From the NCBI GenBank assembly GCA_009829735.1, contig CM020619.1, forward strand, positions 24,515,554 to 24,579,553: a stretch of DNA of 64,000 nucleotides, in the 5' to 3' direction. Origin of the DNA: Pyropia yezoensis. Taxonomy: Eukaryota; Rhodophyta; Bangiophyceae; Bangiales; Bangiaceae. The notes below the pieces were generated by a model. That model saw only the letters and a program-made list of their open reading frames with translations, ran no database searches and had not been told where the DNA came from. Each line of letters begins with the position of its first letter. The first letter of the stretch is position 1. This document shows, one piece after another, positions 1-11,615 of the stretch. A program made the position numbers and the translations under genes.

Positions 1-840
1 CCATGCGGTGGGCAAGCCACCCTCTGGTTAGGGCAGGGACAGTGTGCACAGCCGCGGCCCGGCAAGAAGCCCCGGTCGTGTCAGCTCCCCAGCTCTCCCC
101 CCAGGCGAGGCGAGCACCCCGGCAGCGGGCCACGCCCAGGACCAGCGCCGTCTCCTTGACGAGCACGCCACCCCCTCCAAAGGGGCAGCCAAATCGATGA
201 CAGCGGCGGCGTCGTTGGCGGGAGCACCGCCGGACGCGGTGGCCGCGGCGGCGACGACGTGGACCCCCCCGCGCGGGGAGGACTGGCCGTCCCTCACGGC
301 TAGCCGATATCGATTTGGAATGTTGCAGCTGGACACAGACGTACCGTCTCTGCGGCCGCCGACGCCGCCGTCATCTATGGCGGACCCGCCGCCGACGCCG
401 CCGTTCCCTGCCGCGGCGGCCACCGCTGCCGTCCAGCAACCACCGTCCAGCCGCCACCGTCCAAGCGCCGCCGACCAGGATCAGGGGGAGGAGTCTCCAT
501 ACAGCTGCAGCCTGTGAGCCCTGGGGGTGCGCCCGGCGCCCCGCGTGGCGGCGGCCGCCTCCTCGCCGTGGACGCCGCGCGAGGTGGCGCCTGCTCCTGC
601 CTGATCCACTTGAAAGAATGAGTCCCTCTTTTTGTAGAATTGTCCGCAACAAGTCTAGCCACACTCTCAACACGTGGCATGGATCTGCGTCGGTCGCACC
701 CTGGCGCCCGCCCGCCTCCACCCCGCATTCTCCACTCTCCGGGTGCTCCTCCTCCATCCCTCGACCTTCCCCCCCACACTCCTCCCTCCCCCCAATCTTT
801 CCGGCCAACAACCCACTTACAAACCACAGGGCGCTGCATC
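1..840. other. Upstream region, no gene supported
   Basis: Very GC-rich sequence in which both strands have open frames because of base composition. The frames encode low-complexity Ala/Pro/Arg-rich peptides and none shows a recognisable domain. It probably holds the promoter and 5' leader of the gene starting at 841, but no specific element can be pointed to. Confidence 0.4.
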
Positions 841-2004
841 ATGGGGGTGTGCATCCCCGCGGCCACCAGCGCCCGGCGGCAGGCGCCGGCGTTTGCCGCG
901 CCAGCCGCCGTCGGCCGCCGGCCGGCACCTGCCAGCGACCACCGCGCCCGCGGCGGCATTGACGGCGGCGTTTCCCCCCGCCTGGCGGGCCCCTTGCGGC
1001 GGCAGCGGTGGCGGCGGGCGCTCTTCGTCGCGTCATCGTCGGCGCCCCCTCCCCCCCCCTTCACCCCACCGCAGTCTGCGGGTGCCGCCGCCCCCTCGGC
1101 CATCCCCCTCACCTCCCGGCGGGGCCTCCCCGCTGTGGCGGCGGGTGCGGCGCTCCTCCTCGCCCTCGGCATCAACCGGGTGGCCTTCACCCCGCCCCCC
1201 CCCATCTCGGCCAACCCGCGTGGCCCTACGGCGCCGTCACCGCAAGCGCGGTCTGACCTGCTGGGCGTGGCCGCGGCCGCAACGGCCATCCTCCACGGCC
1301 TTGCGTCGGCAGACGTGGTTGCCCGCGAGACGGCGGTGGAGCTAGGGGGGGTGGCCCTGCCGGCACAGGGCGTCGGGCCCGCCTTTGGACCGCCCGCCGC
1401 CGCCGGCGGGGGCGGCGGTGGTCTGGGCCTGGCCACCTGGGCCGCCACGGCCATCACCACCGCCATCCCGTCGGTGGTGTCGGTGGCGGTGGTGGTGGGC
1501 GGGCGCCTGGTCTTTCGGGCGGGGCTCTTCCCGCCTGCCGCTGCTTCCGAGGCGGCTGCGGGAGCAGCAGCAGGAGGCGACGCGAGGGCCGACGGCGGCG
1601 GCGACGACGGTGGCGGCAGTTGCGGCAGCGGCGGTGGCGGGGTCCTCGGCTCGCCGGTGGGGAGTGACATTGTCGCGCGGGCGGTCGCGTCGCGGACGCG
1701 TGCCTACCTGGCCGACACCAAGAGCGTGCCGCGGGCGGACGCGGAGTTTAGGTGGCTCCCCCGTGGCACCCCTGCTGTGGTGGTGGTGCCCTTTGGCGGC
1801 GGCTACGGCGGCGGCGGCGGCGGCGGCGCGGCGGGTGGCGGTGCCGCGGGGGGGGGTGCCGCGGCGGGCGCGCTGGTACTCGCCGCGTCACGCACGCGGC
1901 CGCTGACGGGGGTGGACTTCGGGTGGCTCCAGGCGCTCGCGGACCGGCTAGGGGAGGCCGTGGAGTCGGCGGGGGAGGGCGGGGGGGGCGGGGTGAGTGG
2001 GTAA
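841..2004 (+). CDS. Plastid cytochrome b6f haem-assembly factor, CCB2/CCB4-like
   Basis: The 387-residue protein starts at the first ATG that gives an Ala/Arg-rich, acid-poor N-terminus of the plastid transit-peptide kind. A hydrophobic segment lies at about residues 97-115 and is followed by R137-SDLLG, the RSD-LG motif that follows the first membrane helix in CCB2/CCB4 proteins. A second membrane segment lies at about 195-226. The C-terminal part has YLADTKSVPRADAEF from residue 289, a LPRGTPAVVVVPFGG-type strand and a DFGWLQALADRL helix near 360, in the order seen in that family. The family is known to help attach haem c-i (c-n) to cytochrome b6 on the stromal side of thylakoids. A Gly/Ala-rich insert (about 235-270) and a Gly run (about 320-340) are lineage oddities. 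CCB4 is favoured over CCB2 only weakly. The frame is intact and no intron is needed. Confidence 0.6.
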   Translation: MGVCIPAATSARRQAPAFAAPAAVGRRPAPASDHRARGGIDGGVSPRLAGPLRRQRWRRALFVASSSAPPPPPFTPPQSAGAAAPSAIPLTSRRGLPAVAAGAALLLALGINRVAFTPPPPISANPRGPTAPSPQARSDLLGVAAAATAILHGLASADVVARETAVELGGVALPAQGVGPAFGPPAAAGGGGGGLGLATWAATAITTAIPSVVSVAVVVGGRLVFRAGLFPPAAASEAAAGAAAGGDARADGGGDDGGGSCGSGGGGVLGSPVGSDIVARAVASRTRAYLADTKSVPRADAEFRWLPRGTPAVVVVPFGGGYGGGGGGGAAGGGAAGGGAAAGALVLAASRTRPLTGVDFGWLQALADRLGEAVESAGEGGGGGVSG

Positions 2005-2915
2005 CGAGGGGGACTTTCGTGTCGGGGTGGGTCACGGAGGGAGGGCGGGTACTGCGGAAGATGGACGCAACGCACGGGATGCGGCTGCGGGCTCTTCTTT
2101 TCTCCTGTTCCTTCCTCGTGCGGACCGGCCACGGCCAGGGGGGGGGGGCGGGGGCGGGGTGTGCCATCCCCCTCTCCCATGGTGAGGTACGCGGTATGAT
2201 GCATCGGCACACCCTCTGACGTTGGGCACTCCCTCCAAGAAGGTGCCCAACAGGTGCCAGCGGCCGCCTGCACCGGTGGGGACGGGGCAGGGAGGCGGTT
2301 GGGCCTCCCCAGCGGGCCGTCGACGCGCACCCCCACGAGGCGCCCCGCGTCGTCCCGCACCACGACGCACCAAACCGCACCCCCATCCTTGCACCCCACG
2401 AAAGGACCTCCTCCGAAGTGAGTGGTTCCACGTCTGCAGCGAGACCGTGCGGCCCGCGAGACCAGCACCACATCAACTATACACACGCCCGTGGGATTGG
2501 CCACCGCAGCACCGCAAGCGGGCCCCCAACCCCCTCCCTTTTCGACTGCTTTGGCCATCACAACGCAGCCGTCCCCATCACGCGCCACCCATCAGCCCCC
2601 GCCCCCCGTGTGCGGCGGGGGGCACGCCCGGGTGCCACCGCCTCCCCCGTGCGGGCCTCACGGCTAAAGATCGTCCGCCACCAGTCACCCCCGTCAGGAG
2701 AGGTTGTTCCGCCTGCACACGCCGCCTGGGGAGGGGAAGGGGGGCGCCACAGCGCCGTCAGCGTGAACAGGGTGCATGACATGCCGTGAGGCGCGGCGGT
2801 TCCGTAGGTCTCCCCGTCGCATCCACACCATGAGCTCGCAGCACAAGCTCGCACAGGCCACCGATCCACGACGTTGAAAGCGTCATCTGAGGTGTGCCTC
2901 CACGACTACATTCGT
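2005..2915. other. Intergenic between convergent genes
   Basis: Shared 3' region of the CCB-like gene (+) and the CDKB gene (-). Overlapping frames are compositional. I see no RNA gene or clear repeat; both polyadenylation regions should lie here, but no canonical AATAAA stands out. Confidence 0.35.
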
Positions 2916-4123
2916 TCAACGACGTGCCTGTGCCGCGGTCCGCGCCGGCATGTTGTCCGCATTCGTCCCCGCTGGGGAGGCGAGGTACGACTCGCGGATG
3001 TCGTCAAAGTAGGGGTGCCGCAGAGCCGCGACCGCCGACAAGCGCTTGGACGGGTCGAGCTGGAGAAGGCCCTGCAGGAGGTCGAGCCCGCCCTCCGCCT
3101 CGGCAACGGCCAGCCCCGGGTTGGCCGTCACGAGCGGCACGGGCTTCCACTGGGGGAACTCGTGGAAGTCGCGTAGCTGCCCAACCCCCGCCCATGTCGC
3201 CTCGGTGGGGGTGCCAAGCACCCTGAAGACGCTCATCAGCTGCTCAATTTCCGACTCACCCTGGAAGAGCGCCTTGCCCGTCAGCATCTCGGCAAATACG
3301 CAACCGACAGACCAGGTGTCGACGCCCGTCGAGTAGCAGCGGGTGCCGAGCAGGATCTCGGGCGCGCGATACCACAGCGTCACCACCTCGTGGGTGTACT
3401 TCTCGACAGGCAGCGAAAAGACGCGGCCGAGGCCAAAGTCGGCCAACTTGATGATGGCCGCCTCCTTGTCCACCAGCAAGTTCTGCGGCTTGATGTCCCG
3501 GTGCATCACCGCCGAAGCGTGGCAGTACTTGAGGCCGAGCAGGATCTGGTAGCAAAAGTTCTGTGGCGGCAACACAGAGAGCAGACGAGGAGAGCGCAGC
3601 CGAACGGATGTGGGTCCAACAGAGACACGAGTGAGACAGGTTAGTAAGTCCCATCCTCACAAGGTAGTCACAGCGCTCAATCTTCATGCAGCCAGATGGC
3701 CAAAAACAGTGATGCCCAGGGATACACGCCAACACTTGTCCAAAAGCGGCTCGTCCTCACCCACGTGCGAACCACCCTCCACCGTACCTTCGCCAGCTTG
3801 TAGTTCAGGGGCCGATGCTTGCCCACCGTGGCGGCCTGGAACTGCTTGAGATCGTGGTCAAGATACTCAAACACCAGGTACAGCAGCGGCTTGCCGTCAA
3901 CCTCCTCCGTGTGGACCACCTCCTCCAGTTTGACAACGTACGGGCTCGCGAGGGAGCGGAGGATCGACACCTCTCGCAACGTCGTCGGCGGCACGCCCTC
4001 CTCCTCATTCGTCAGCAGCGTCTTCTTCAACGCCACCACCTGGCCCGTCTCAGTGTTGGTGGCCTTGTACACCTTGCCATACGTCCCCTGGCCGAGCACC
4101 CCCGTGCGCTCATAGCCCTCCAT
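2916..4123 (-). CDS. CDKB: B-type cyclin-dependent kinase, two exons
   Basis: Exon 1 runs 4123 to 3788 (112 codons) and exon 2 runs 3560 to 2916 (214 codons plus stop). The intron 3787-3561 (227 bp) is phase 0 with GT and AG ends; the joined product is 326 residues, normal for a CDK. The glycine loop is GQGTYGKVY with the inhibitory pair T14/Y15. The catalytic lysine is K33, the cyclin-binding helix is PPTTLRE (45-51), the catalytic loop is HRDIKPQN with D134, DFG starts at D153, and the activation threonine is T168 in YTHEVVTLWYRAPE. PPTTLRE rather than PSTAIRE marks the CDKB class, which acts at G2/M in plants and algae; substrate and cyclin partner cannot be read from sequence. The ATG at 4123 places the glycine loop at the usual distance from the N-terminus; an upstream in-frame ATG would add a low-complexity leader and was not chosen. 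The gene is convergent with the CCB-like gene. Confidence 0.92.
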
Positions 4124-6337
4124 CGCAACAGGGCCGTGGGTACAAGGAAGAAGGGGAGCGCAGGGGTAGAGGGAGGAAAGGGGTGGGTGGGAGCGCGGGT
4201 AACACGGCCGAGCAGCGCCGAGGTGAGTGGACAAGGGGATGAATGCGGAGCGAGGAGAAAGGTACAGCAGGGACACCGTGAGGGGGGGCGTGTGGGAGAA
4301 CGAGGAACGACGTCGGTGGGGCAAGAGGGTGCGGGTCGGCTAGCGTTCGACGGCGCTGATGACTAGCGAGCGGGTGGTAAGGGGAACAAGCGCTCAATCG
4401 GCGTTGGAGGTGGTGTTGGGCAGGCGGCGTGCCAGATGTGCTGTGGGCATGCAAGGCAGCGCACAGGATACCCTGCAGGTGGAGCTGGTCGCACGTGTGG
4501 GGGCGCCGCGGTGGCGCGAACGCGTCGTCGGCGCACGGCCCCCGGCAGACGTGGACCACTGGGCTGACGGCTGCGCCACGGCGCGACGGCCGGCCGCGCC
4601 ACCGCCCCGCCTTGGCCACAGCAGCGGCAGCGCCCAGCCGGCTGCACGCCACACCACCTCCGCCCCCCACCCCTAACAGAAACCCGGCGGACCCACTGCG
4701 CGACCCCCCTCGCACCCTCCGACGCCCCCGTCCCGTCGGGGCAGCGTTCGCAAACCCAGCAGCACGTGCGCGACGGCCGAGAAAACAGGGAAAAAAGAAA
4801 AAACGGACAAGAGGGCGGGCGCGAGCCGTCTCTCCTTGACGAGGGCGAGACCCCCCACGACGACGCAACGGCCCTCTCTCTCCCCCACCGTCTAGGTACT
4901 GCTGTGGCGGGGGGGGTCCCCTCTTAATGTCGCGGTCCGAGGACACAGAAATCTTCCAGGCGGGGGGCGGTGGAGAAGGGTGGGCCCTGCACGGCGCCGG
5001 GAGGGGTGCCGCTGCACACGACACAAACGCTCGTATTTTCAAAAACACAACTGATCGCGGGGACCCGCACCCACGCGCCTGTCGGGGGGGTAACCCGGAG
5101 AGGTGCGTGGATTGGGCGACTGGACTGGCGGGACGGCGCCGTGCCAGTGGCCGCGACACATCGAGGCGTGGCAGCAAAGCGGCGGCAGGCGGTGGGACAC
5201 CCCATGGCCGCGTGTCCCACACCACCCTACCGGGAGTGCGCCAATACATGGGGAGTGCTCCTAAAGATCGCGAGTCGCCAGAAATCGCCGCTCACGGGCC
5301 CGCAATGGCCGATTTTAATGATAAACAAATAAAAGAAGGGAATAAAACGGGGGTAAGAAACAGGCAAAGAGAGAGAAAAGGGACGAGAAACACAGCAATC
5401 GGCAGAGGTGGAACCCACAAATTGTAGCTCATGGAGCCCTCTCCCTCTTCACGCAGATACGGCCACAGTGGGGGCCAGGAAGGCCCTTGTCAGCAGGGTC
5501 CAGTGCGGCCGCACACGAAATTGTCAGTCATGTCGCGATGGTCCCCCATCCTGGAAGAGCATGATGTGCGGCCCCATCCTGGTTGCCCCGAGGGCGCCGT
5601 CCACATCCATGTTCCCTGCGGTTACCCCGCAGGGCTGCTCAGCATTCCTCATTCCCTCCAGCTCATGATCACCTCCGCCGTTGGTCACCGCGGCGTCTCT
5701 CCCAGCTCGCGGGCTTTCCTCTTGTAGCTCACACGCCGATTACAAGCAGGACTATGGGGCGGGGGGGGGTCGCGGGAAGGAAGGGGGGAAGGCGCGAAGT
5801 GCCGCCCCCGCGCAAAGGCGGAGGTGGGGAGCAATATCAAACACAAGCGGAACGGTGGGGAGGGGGGGGGTGGGGGGCGCGGAGGAGAAGGAACAGCCGC
5901 GCCCACCAGCCGCCTGCGGTGGTCTTGTCGGTGGCCAGTCCGCTCCGTCATGGGCGTGAGGGGTTAAGGGACGGAGTGCTCCACTGTCGCGTCAGAGGAC
6001 TGCAGTGCCACACGTCCGGGCTGCACACACCCCTGAACAGAGGCCCCTGGAGGGGGCTGACAGTCCCCATCATTAGGGGCACAGAGAGGCCCTCAGCGCA
6101 CGCGTTTCGGGAGAAATACACACGGGAGCTACAAGGGTGGCCTTGCAGACACCAGAGATAATGTTGCATCAGAAAAACAAGCTCCTCTTGCTCTTTCTGA
6201 TGAGCCCACTTCTGGTCTGGTACGAGCAGTGGACGTAGCTGTAGAAAAATAAACAGGGTTAAAACTCACCATCTATTGGCGCACTCCCGGTACCCGGGAC
6301 ACGGCCCTCCATTGGTCGGCGACGTCTATCGGGCTGT
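4124..6337. other. Intergenic, upstream of CDKB
   Basis: The CDKB promoter should lie in the first few hundred bases. The rest has GC-rich low-complexity frames on both strands and one A-rich patch (about 5318-5400) containing AATAAA-like words. A short word TTGTAGCTCA occurs near 5423 and again near 5725. No frame here has a domain I recognise. Confidence 0.35.
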
Positions 6338-6346
6338 CACTTCGGG

Positions 6347-6518
6347 GGGTTCTGTGCCTAGAGTGGGGTTAGGTTGGGGTCGTTGGGGTGGGGTTAGGTT
6401 GCACTTGCACGCCATTGGTCGGAGCCCAGATTGCTTGGGGCCGCACGTTGAGCTAGATTCGCTACGCGCAATGTAGATGGCATCAAGGGGTGGGGTTAGG
6501 TTCCTGGCCGTCACAATT
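6347..6518 (+). repeat. MULE left terminal inverted repeat
   Basis: Matches the reverse complement of 10884-11055 over about 172 bp with scattered differences. The inner edge is the shared GTCACAATT at 6510-6518. It contains several TTAGGTT/GGGG words. Confidence 0.9.
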
Positions 6519-6942
6519 GTTGTAGAACCAGGCCACAACCGGAACAGAAGCTCCGCGGCCGTGGCGCCAAACCTCCGGGCGCCAGCCGCCGCTGTTCAAC
6601 CCACCTGAGAGCCCGCCTTTTTTTGCACGCCACCTAGACGACGACCGCAGGGGGATGGCGCTGGCCTACCGCCTCGCATGACTGTTGGCGTGGACGCGCC
6701 GCCGTGGGGGGGGTCCTGGCGTGTTGCACAATGAGCGCAGGGGGCGAGGAGCGCCGTCCCGCATCAGCCGACGGTATGCGGTGTACCTTACCTCGCCGAC
6801 TGGCTTCCGTTGACCCCCCCTCCCCCCCCTCATTTGTCGTGGTGACGCCTGACCCCTTCTTCGTCATCCGTGTTCGTTCATCCCGTGTCACTCCTCCCGT
6901 GACCTGCGCCCCCCCGCGAGCGGGGCGGTCGTGGGCCGGAAG

Positions 6943-9900
6943 ATGAGCGCCAGTCAGATGACTACGGACAATGCACTCGTGACCGGCGTCGATGGTGCCG
7001 TGGCCGGCAACGTTATCCCGTTTGAGAAGAACGCCGCCGGGCTGTTCAAGGTATGTTGGTTTGTTATTTATTTGAGTGGCGTATCTGTGTTTGACGCTTC
7101 ACCGAGTGTGCATTGGGCTCCAAAGATTTTCATATATCTGACTACAGTGGTATTGCATCGACATGGTCAACTCTCGCGGATGTGTTGGTGCCGTAGATCA
7201 GTGGAAAGACATATGTGAAGCAGGTTGTATTTCATGCTACCTCCTCGTCCGCGGTGTACTTGTCTTCTTCCCCTGACGGAGTAGAACACATCATGACTTT
7301 GCCACGTGACGCGTTATCCAACTTTTGGAAAGAGTCACCGTACACATGGGGAAACCCCAAGGGGGTTGACCCTCGTGTGTACGTCGCGCTGGGGGGGGCG
7401 TCGGTGCCCCACCGGGTGGAGAGCCGCGGCTGCACCCCACCCATGGTGTGCTCCCTCATGAGTTCAGACTTCAGTGGGTTCTCGCACGGCACGGTGGACT
7501 TTGAGGACCCCAACTGGGTTGCTGCCATGCAACAGGTGGAGCAGGATGAGTCTCCCGAACGTGCAGTCTACAAGTCGACCCTGGTACGTTTCTCAAGCCC
7601 TCAGACGCTTGTTTCCTGCTCTTTTGAGAGTGCGAATTTTCTTCCTTTCTTATTCTTTTTGTTCTCTTTGAGTTTGTCCTGACGAACCGTACGCTCGTGG
7701 CATCGTCCTGCGGTCCAATATCCTTCTCGTCTGTCCTCTCATGGCAGGCTTTTTTCCGCGCTCTGAACAGAAAGTATCCCACCTGCCCGTACGTGGACCC
7801 CGCAAGTGGAGGCCAGTGCGCTGGCCACTGGACGGTCGTCCACCCGCGAGACGGCAAACCGTTTGTGGGATGCTCTGGTTGGCGACCCGGCCACCTCTCT
7901 ACGAGGTGTGGTGGCCACCTGGGCGCGCAAATCAGCTCCACGGACAGCCCGGCTGTGCTTGAGGAGCTACAGGCGTCGGGGCCACGGCCGGAGGCTGGTA
8001 CGGAAAATTGCATCTACATTGCCCCGAAAGCAAGCAAGGCCAGGTTGTGCTTTCGGCATGGCGGGGTGGAGCCACGTTTGGTGAGAGCTGGAGGTGGCTC
8101 CTGTGAAGTACGGGCCAAGCTCTTTATCCCCACGTCAGCGGCTGCGGGGTCGCTCCAGGTTATTGCTGTACTTCGTGGGACGCACAGCCACGTCTTCCCT
8201 GTTCTCAAACCATCCTCTACGTTGGTCGCACGGGTTGTGCGCGAGAACACCAGCCAGCCGATGAGGACGCTCCAGGTAAGATTTGAGAATATGTTGGGAG
8301 GGTGGGGGTGGGGAAGCCAGCGAGAGGTTGCGACATCGCCGGACAAGTTGCAGAGAAGGGCGTGCGTCAGAGGCCCATACACCTAGAACACTTCCTTACC
8401 GCTGTCTCGTGTGTTATGACCATTTCTGTTGTTCCACCTACAGCGCCTGATCCAGGAAGAAAGTGGGGGTTCCCGGGCGTCCGACCAGCTGGTCCGCTCT
8501 CTCCGTCGGGCAGCGAAGTGCGAGGCACACCCTTTTGGCCAGGATCTCGGAGGCGTGATGCACGCGAGACGTCGGTACGGCGGAAATCACCCGTACATCC
8601 GCGCAGTACTCGACTGTGGGCAGTACGCGGCCGTTATCCTCCAAACAGATGAGCAGGCTGCGCTCGCCGGTACCCAACCTATTGTGATGGCTGACACAAC
8701 TTTTGACGTTGTCGCTCCCGGGAGCGCCAAATACGGGGCGTCCGCAGAGGCCATTGCCGCCGCTAGCAAACATGCGTTTGACTGGCACCACTTTTCCATA
8801 GGGTACGTGAATATCTTCTTTGTGACATGGTCGCTGACGTCTTTTTTTGAATGGATGTGGTCCGGTCGTACGGTAGTGTCAATGGCGCGAAGTCACTCAC
8901 ACCCTGCTATCATAATGGCTTCGCTTCTGTGTGTGGCGCGACGTGTGTCATGAATGTGAACCATCACAGAGCATACCTGCCATCCGAACGGCGGTCAGTT
9001 ACACTCTTCCGTGCGCTGGTGGTTGGCAAAACAACTGAGATGTACTGTGAACTATTCCAGTACTACTTCACGGCAGCTAAGGGGGCCGGCCTTCGCTCCC
9101 CTGCCGATGAGGCCTCGACCACGGTTGCTCCGGCCGCGGCACACGAGACAGCGGCCGTCACTTCTGGGCGGCCGCAACGTGGAGCCCAGTTTTCCGCGGT
9201 CCTATTGGACTTCGAGCTGGCAGAGCACAACGGGCTGTTCAAGGCCCTCGCCAACGTTTTTGGAGATATTCCCCTGCGCTATCACGGTCGCGTGGTAGGC
9301 TGTCGCGTGCACCTCCAGCGCTTCCTACTCCCCAAATGCGGGAACGACTACAACCATCCATTTTTCGTCAACCTTATGCGTCTGAGAGACGTGGACGACG
9401 TGGTGGGCGTGACGCGGGTCATGCAAAAACTACACGAAATGTACGAGCTGTACGACGGCGAGGAAAGAGGCGGCAGCAAGGCCAACTGCCTTAAGTGGAT
9501 GCTGGACAACAGGTCTATTGTAGTTGCCGCCTTCCCTTTTTGCTCCGGCCAGCTGAGCCGTGATGCTATTCGCGCTACCGGCGAGAGCACGAATGCCATC
9601 GAGTCGCTGAACAAGCAAACTCAGGATGTGGTGGCAGCTGACGGCGACCGATCGCTGCTGGGCGTCATTGGCAGTTTATGGAAATTTGACAAACAGACAC
9701 TGGCGGAGCTGAGCCAGACGAATATGTCGGGCAGGACTGCCCCGGCGGTGTCAACCTCGGCGGCCAAGGTTCGGCAGCTGACTCGACAACGTAAGCGAAA
9801 CTCTGTCCCGGACGGGGGTCAGCCACCTGGCAAGCGACGGTCGCGAGTGCAACGAAACCTCGCCACCCCCCCGTCACTACCACCCACCACCGCCTCGTCG

Positions 9901-10290
9901 ATCCTACCATCGGTCAACCCCCGGCTCTCTGAGCGCCCACCCGTGTCGGTGGAGCCATGCTCGGACCCAGCTGCTGGTGGAGAGCAGGCGACGGCGGCCA
10001 CGACGCAAAATCTCGCTGCCGAGCCCATGCAATACGGCCAAGCACCTCAACTGCTGGGCTTCGCTCACCCTCCCGCGACCACCGTTCGCGTGCACCCACC
10101 CCCGCGTTCCATGCCGCCGCCTTGGCCAGTCGCGGCTATCCCGCCGCCATGGCCCCTTGCCGGCTGGAGCCAGCCGTCACAAGTTGGTACTGGCTCTCCA
10201 GGCCCTTTGTCAACTGCCCAACACTTCTTAGGCCCTGTGGATAGAGGGGTTGGGAAGGGGGCTGGGACCAGCTGTGACAGAGGATGGTGA
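6943..10290 (+). CDS. MULE transposase, five exons
   Basis: Exons are 6943-7050, 7197-7583, 7748-8275, 8444-8802 and 8970-10290. All four introns (7051-7196, 7584-7747, 8276-8443, 8803-8969) have GT-AG ends, and joining them gives one 900-residue frame. Exon 3 begins with a Cys/His cluster (CPYVDPASGGQC...GCSGW) that resembles a topoisomerase-type zinc ribbon. The RNase H-like core has the first catalytic Asp at about 425 (ADTTFD), the second at about 541 (LDFELAEHN), the MULE Cys-x2-His pair at C572/H575 (GCRVH) and the final Glu at about 672 (TNAIESLN). The C-terminal 180 residues are Pro-rich and probably disordered. The protein would act in the nucleus on the element's own ends. Without splicing the frame is broken, so intron removal decides the model; splice sites were chosen by eye. 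No premature stop is seen. Confidence 0.85.
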
Positions 10291-10883
10291 GGAGGATCTT
10301 TACGTGGCTGCTACACTAGGTTCCTACATAGTAATACCCCCTGTATGGCTTGGTTCCACCGTGTTGAAAACAAAGGACCTCATAGATACGGCCGTGTAAG
10401 TCTATTCTGCCCCACACGTCGAAGCGCGGTCGCGTGAGCATCTCATCACAAGGACGTGGCAGCGGGAAGGAGGCGTGGACAGGACAAGGCAGAGGGGAAT
10501 AGAATAACAAAACGGGGAATCTAGCACTGTCAACCACGGCGCAGTCGGGGCGGAGGAAGTAAAACGCCCAGCGCGCCCCGGCGGCGGGGGAGCGCCTCGC
10601 TCGACGGTGGCGAACGCGCCCCGCCAATGCCCGTGACGGGCCCATAGTGATGTAGAAGCTGGGACGGGGTGTGGGCAGGACGGAACTGGGAAGTGGGGGA
10701 TGGAAGAACCAAACGGAGAACCAAACGGGGAAGCACAGCGTGGTCGGGACGAGGACGAAGAACATGAAACGCCAAGTGCGCCCCGGCGGCTGACGCAGGC
10801 ACCGCGAGTTCATATGAGATCGCGCGAGCGCGCGCGCGCGCGCGGTCCACGCGGAACCAGGAGGTGCGGATGTCTTTTCGGAG
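10291..10883. other. MULE 3' subterminal region
   Basis: Noncoding stretch between the transposase stop and the right inverted repeat. It holds two partly similar copies of a block ending in GCGCCCCGGCGGC (near 10579 and 10776) and a short (GC)n run at about 10824-10845. A minus-strand open frame here has no recognisable domain. Confidence 0.5.
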
Positions 10884-11055
10884 AATTGTGACGGCCAGGA
10901 ACCTAACATCACCCCTTGATGCCATCTACATTGCGCGTAGCGAATCTAGCTCAACGTGCGGCCCCATGCGATCTGGGCCCCGACCAATGGCGTGCGAGTG
11001 CAACCTAACCCCACCCCAGCGACCCCAACTTAACCCCAACCTAGGAACGGAACCG
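10884..11055 (-). repeat. MULE right terminal inverted repeat
   Basis: Inverted partner of 6347-6518, followed directly by the second copy of the 9-bp target duplication at 11056-11064. Confidence 0.9.
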
Positions 11056-11363
11056 CACTTCGGGTGTCACTGGACCCGCTGCTGCTTCGCAGACAATTCT
11101 TCCAGCTGTTGTTTTGTTGGGTCAGCGGGCGAATTGGGGGGGCCTCTCTAGTGTCAATTCTACTGCACATTCGCCTCTAATGCAACCAGGGAAACCACAG
11201 CTTCGCGAGCGTTCGCGAAGGAACCGCAGCCTCGCGAGGCCGAAGGCAAATTGTGTGGATCTGAACTTATGTATGGTTTTCTCCGCCCAGTACATATGTA
11301 CTTGATGCCGCGAACGGGCAGCCCAGCGCCTGGACTGTGTCCCCGCCCCTATCCGATACAACC

Positions 11364-11567
11364 TCCTGGTATCGTGGCGTCAGCCCGCGTCTGCTGGCCG
11401 GCAGGGTGAGGTCGCCGCCAATGCTTGCGTACTCCTGCCCCCCCCAGGCACCCCTCACCAGCCCCTCCTGGTATCGTGGCGACAGCCCGCGTCTGCTGGC
11501 CAGCAGGGTGAGGTCGCCCCCAATGCTCGCGTACTGCTGCTCCCCCCAGGCCCCCCTAACCAGCCCC
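11364..11567. repeat. Tandem duplication, about 102-bp unit, two copies
   Basis: Both copies start with TCCTGGTATCGTGGCG (11364 and about 11466) and run through a shared CAGGGTGAGGTCGCC block to a CCCAGGC tract. The copies differ at a few positions. No coding role is supported. Confidence 0.8.
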
Positions 11568-11615
11568 GCCCCAACTTCTCCATCCGTCATCTGCTCCGCC
11601 CCCGTCACCCTCTTT

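Larger units (their letters stand above)
6347..11055 (+). mobile_element. Mutator-like DNA transposon (MULE), complete
   Basis: The element is 4,709 bp long. It is bounded by terminal inverted repeats (6347-6518 and 10884-11055) and flanked by a perfect 9-bp direct repeat CACTTCGGG at 6338-6346 and 11056-11064. Nine-base target duplications and long inverted repeats are the hallmark of Mutator-like elements, and the single gene inside encodes a MULE-type transposase. All parts needed for movement appear to be present, so it may be autonomous. The inverted repeats carry several mismatches, which argues against a very recent insertion. Confidence 0.93.

Noticed and set aside
375..1670. 431-codon minus-strand frame over the CCB-like gene
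   Set aside because: Shadow of the sense gene, whose motifs match a known family.
4110..5249. 379-codon minus-strand frame upstream of CDKB
   Set aside because: Low-complexity composition, no domain, and it runs into the CDKB start in another frame.
6361..6500. Interstitial telomere
   Set aside because: The words are not in a regular tandem array and recur inverted in the right MULE end, so they are part of the transposon.
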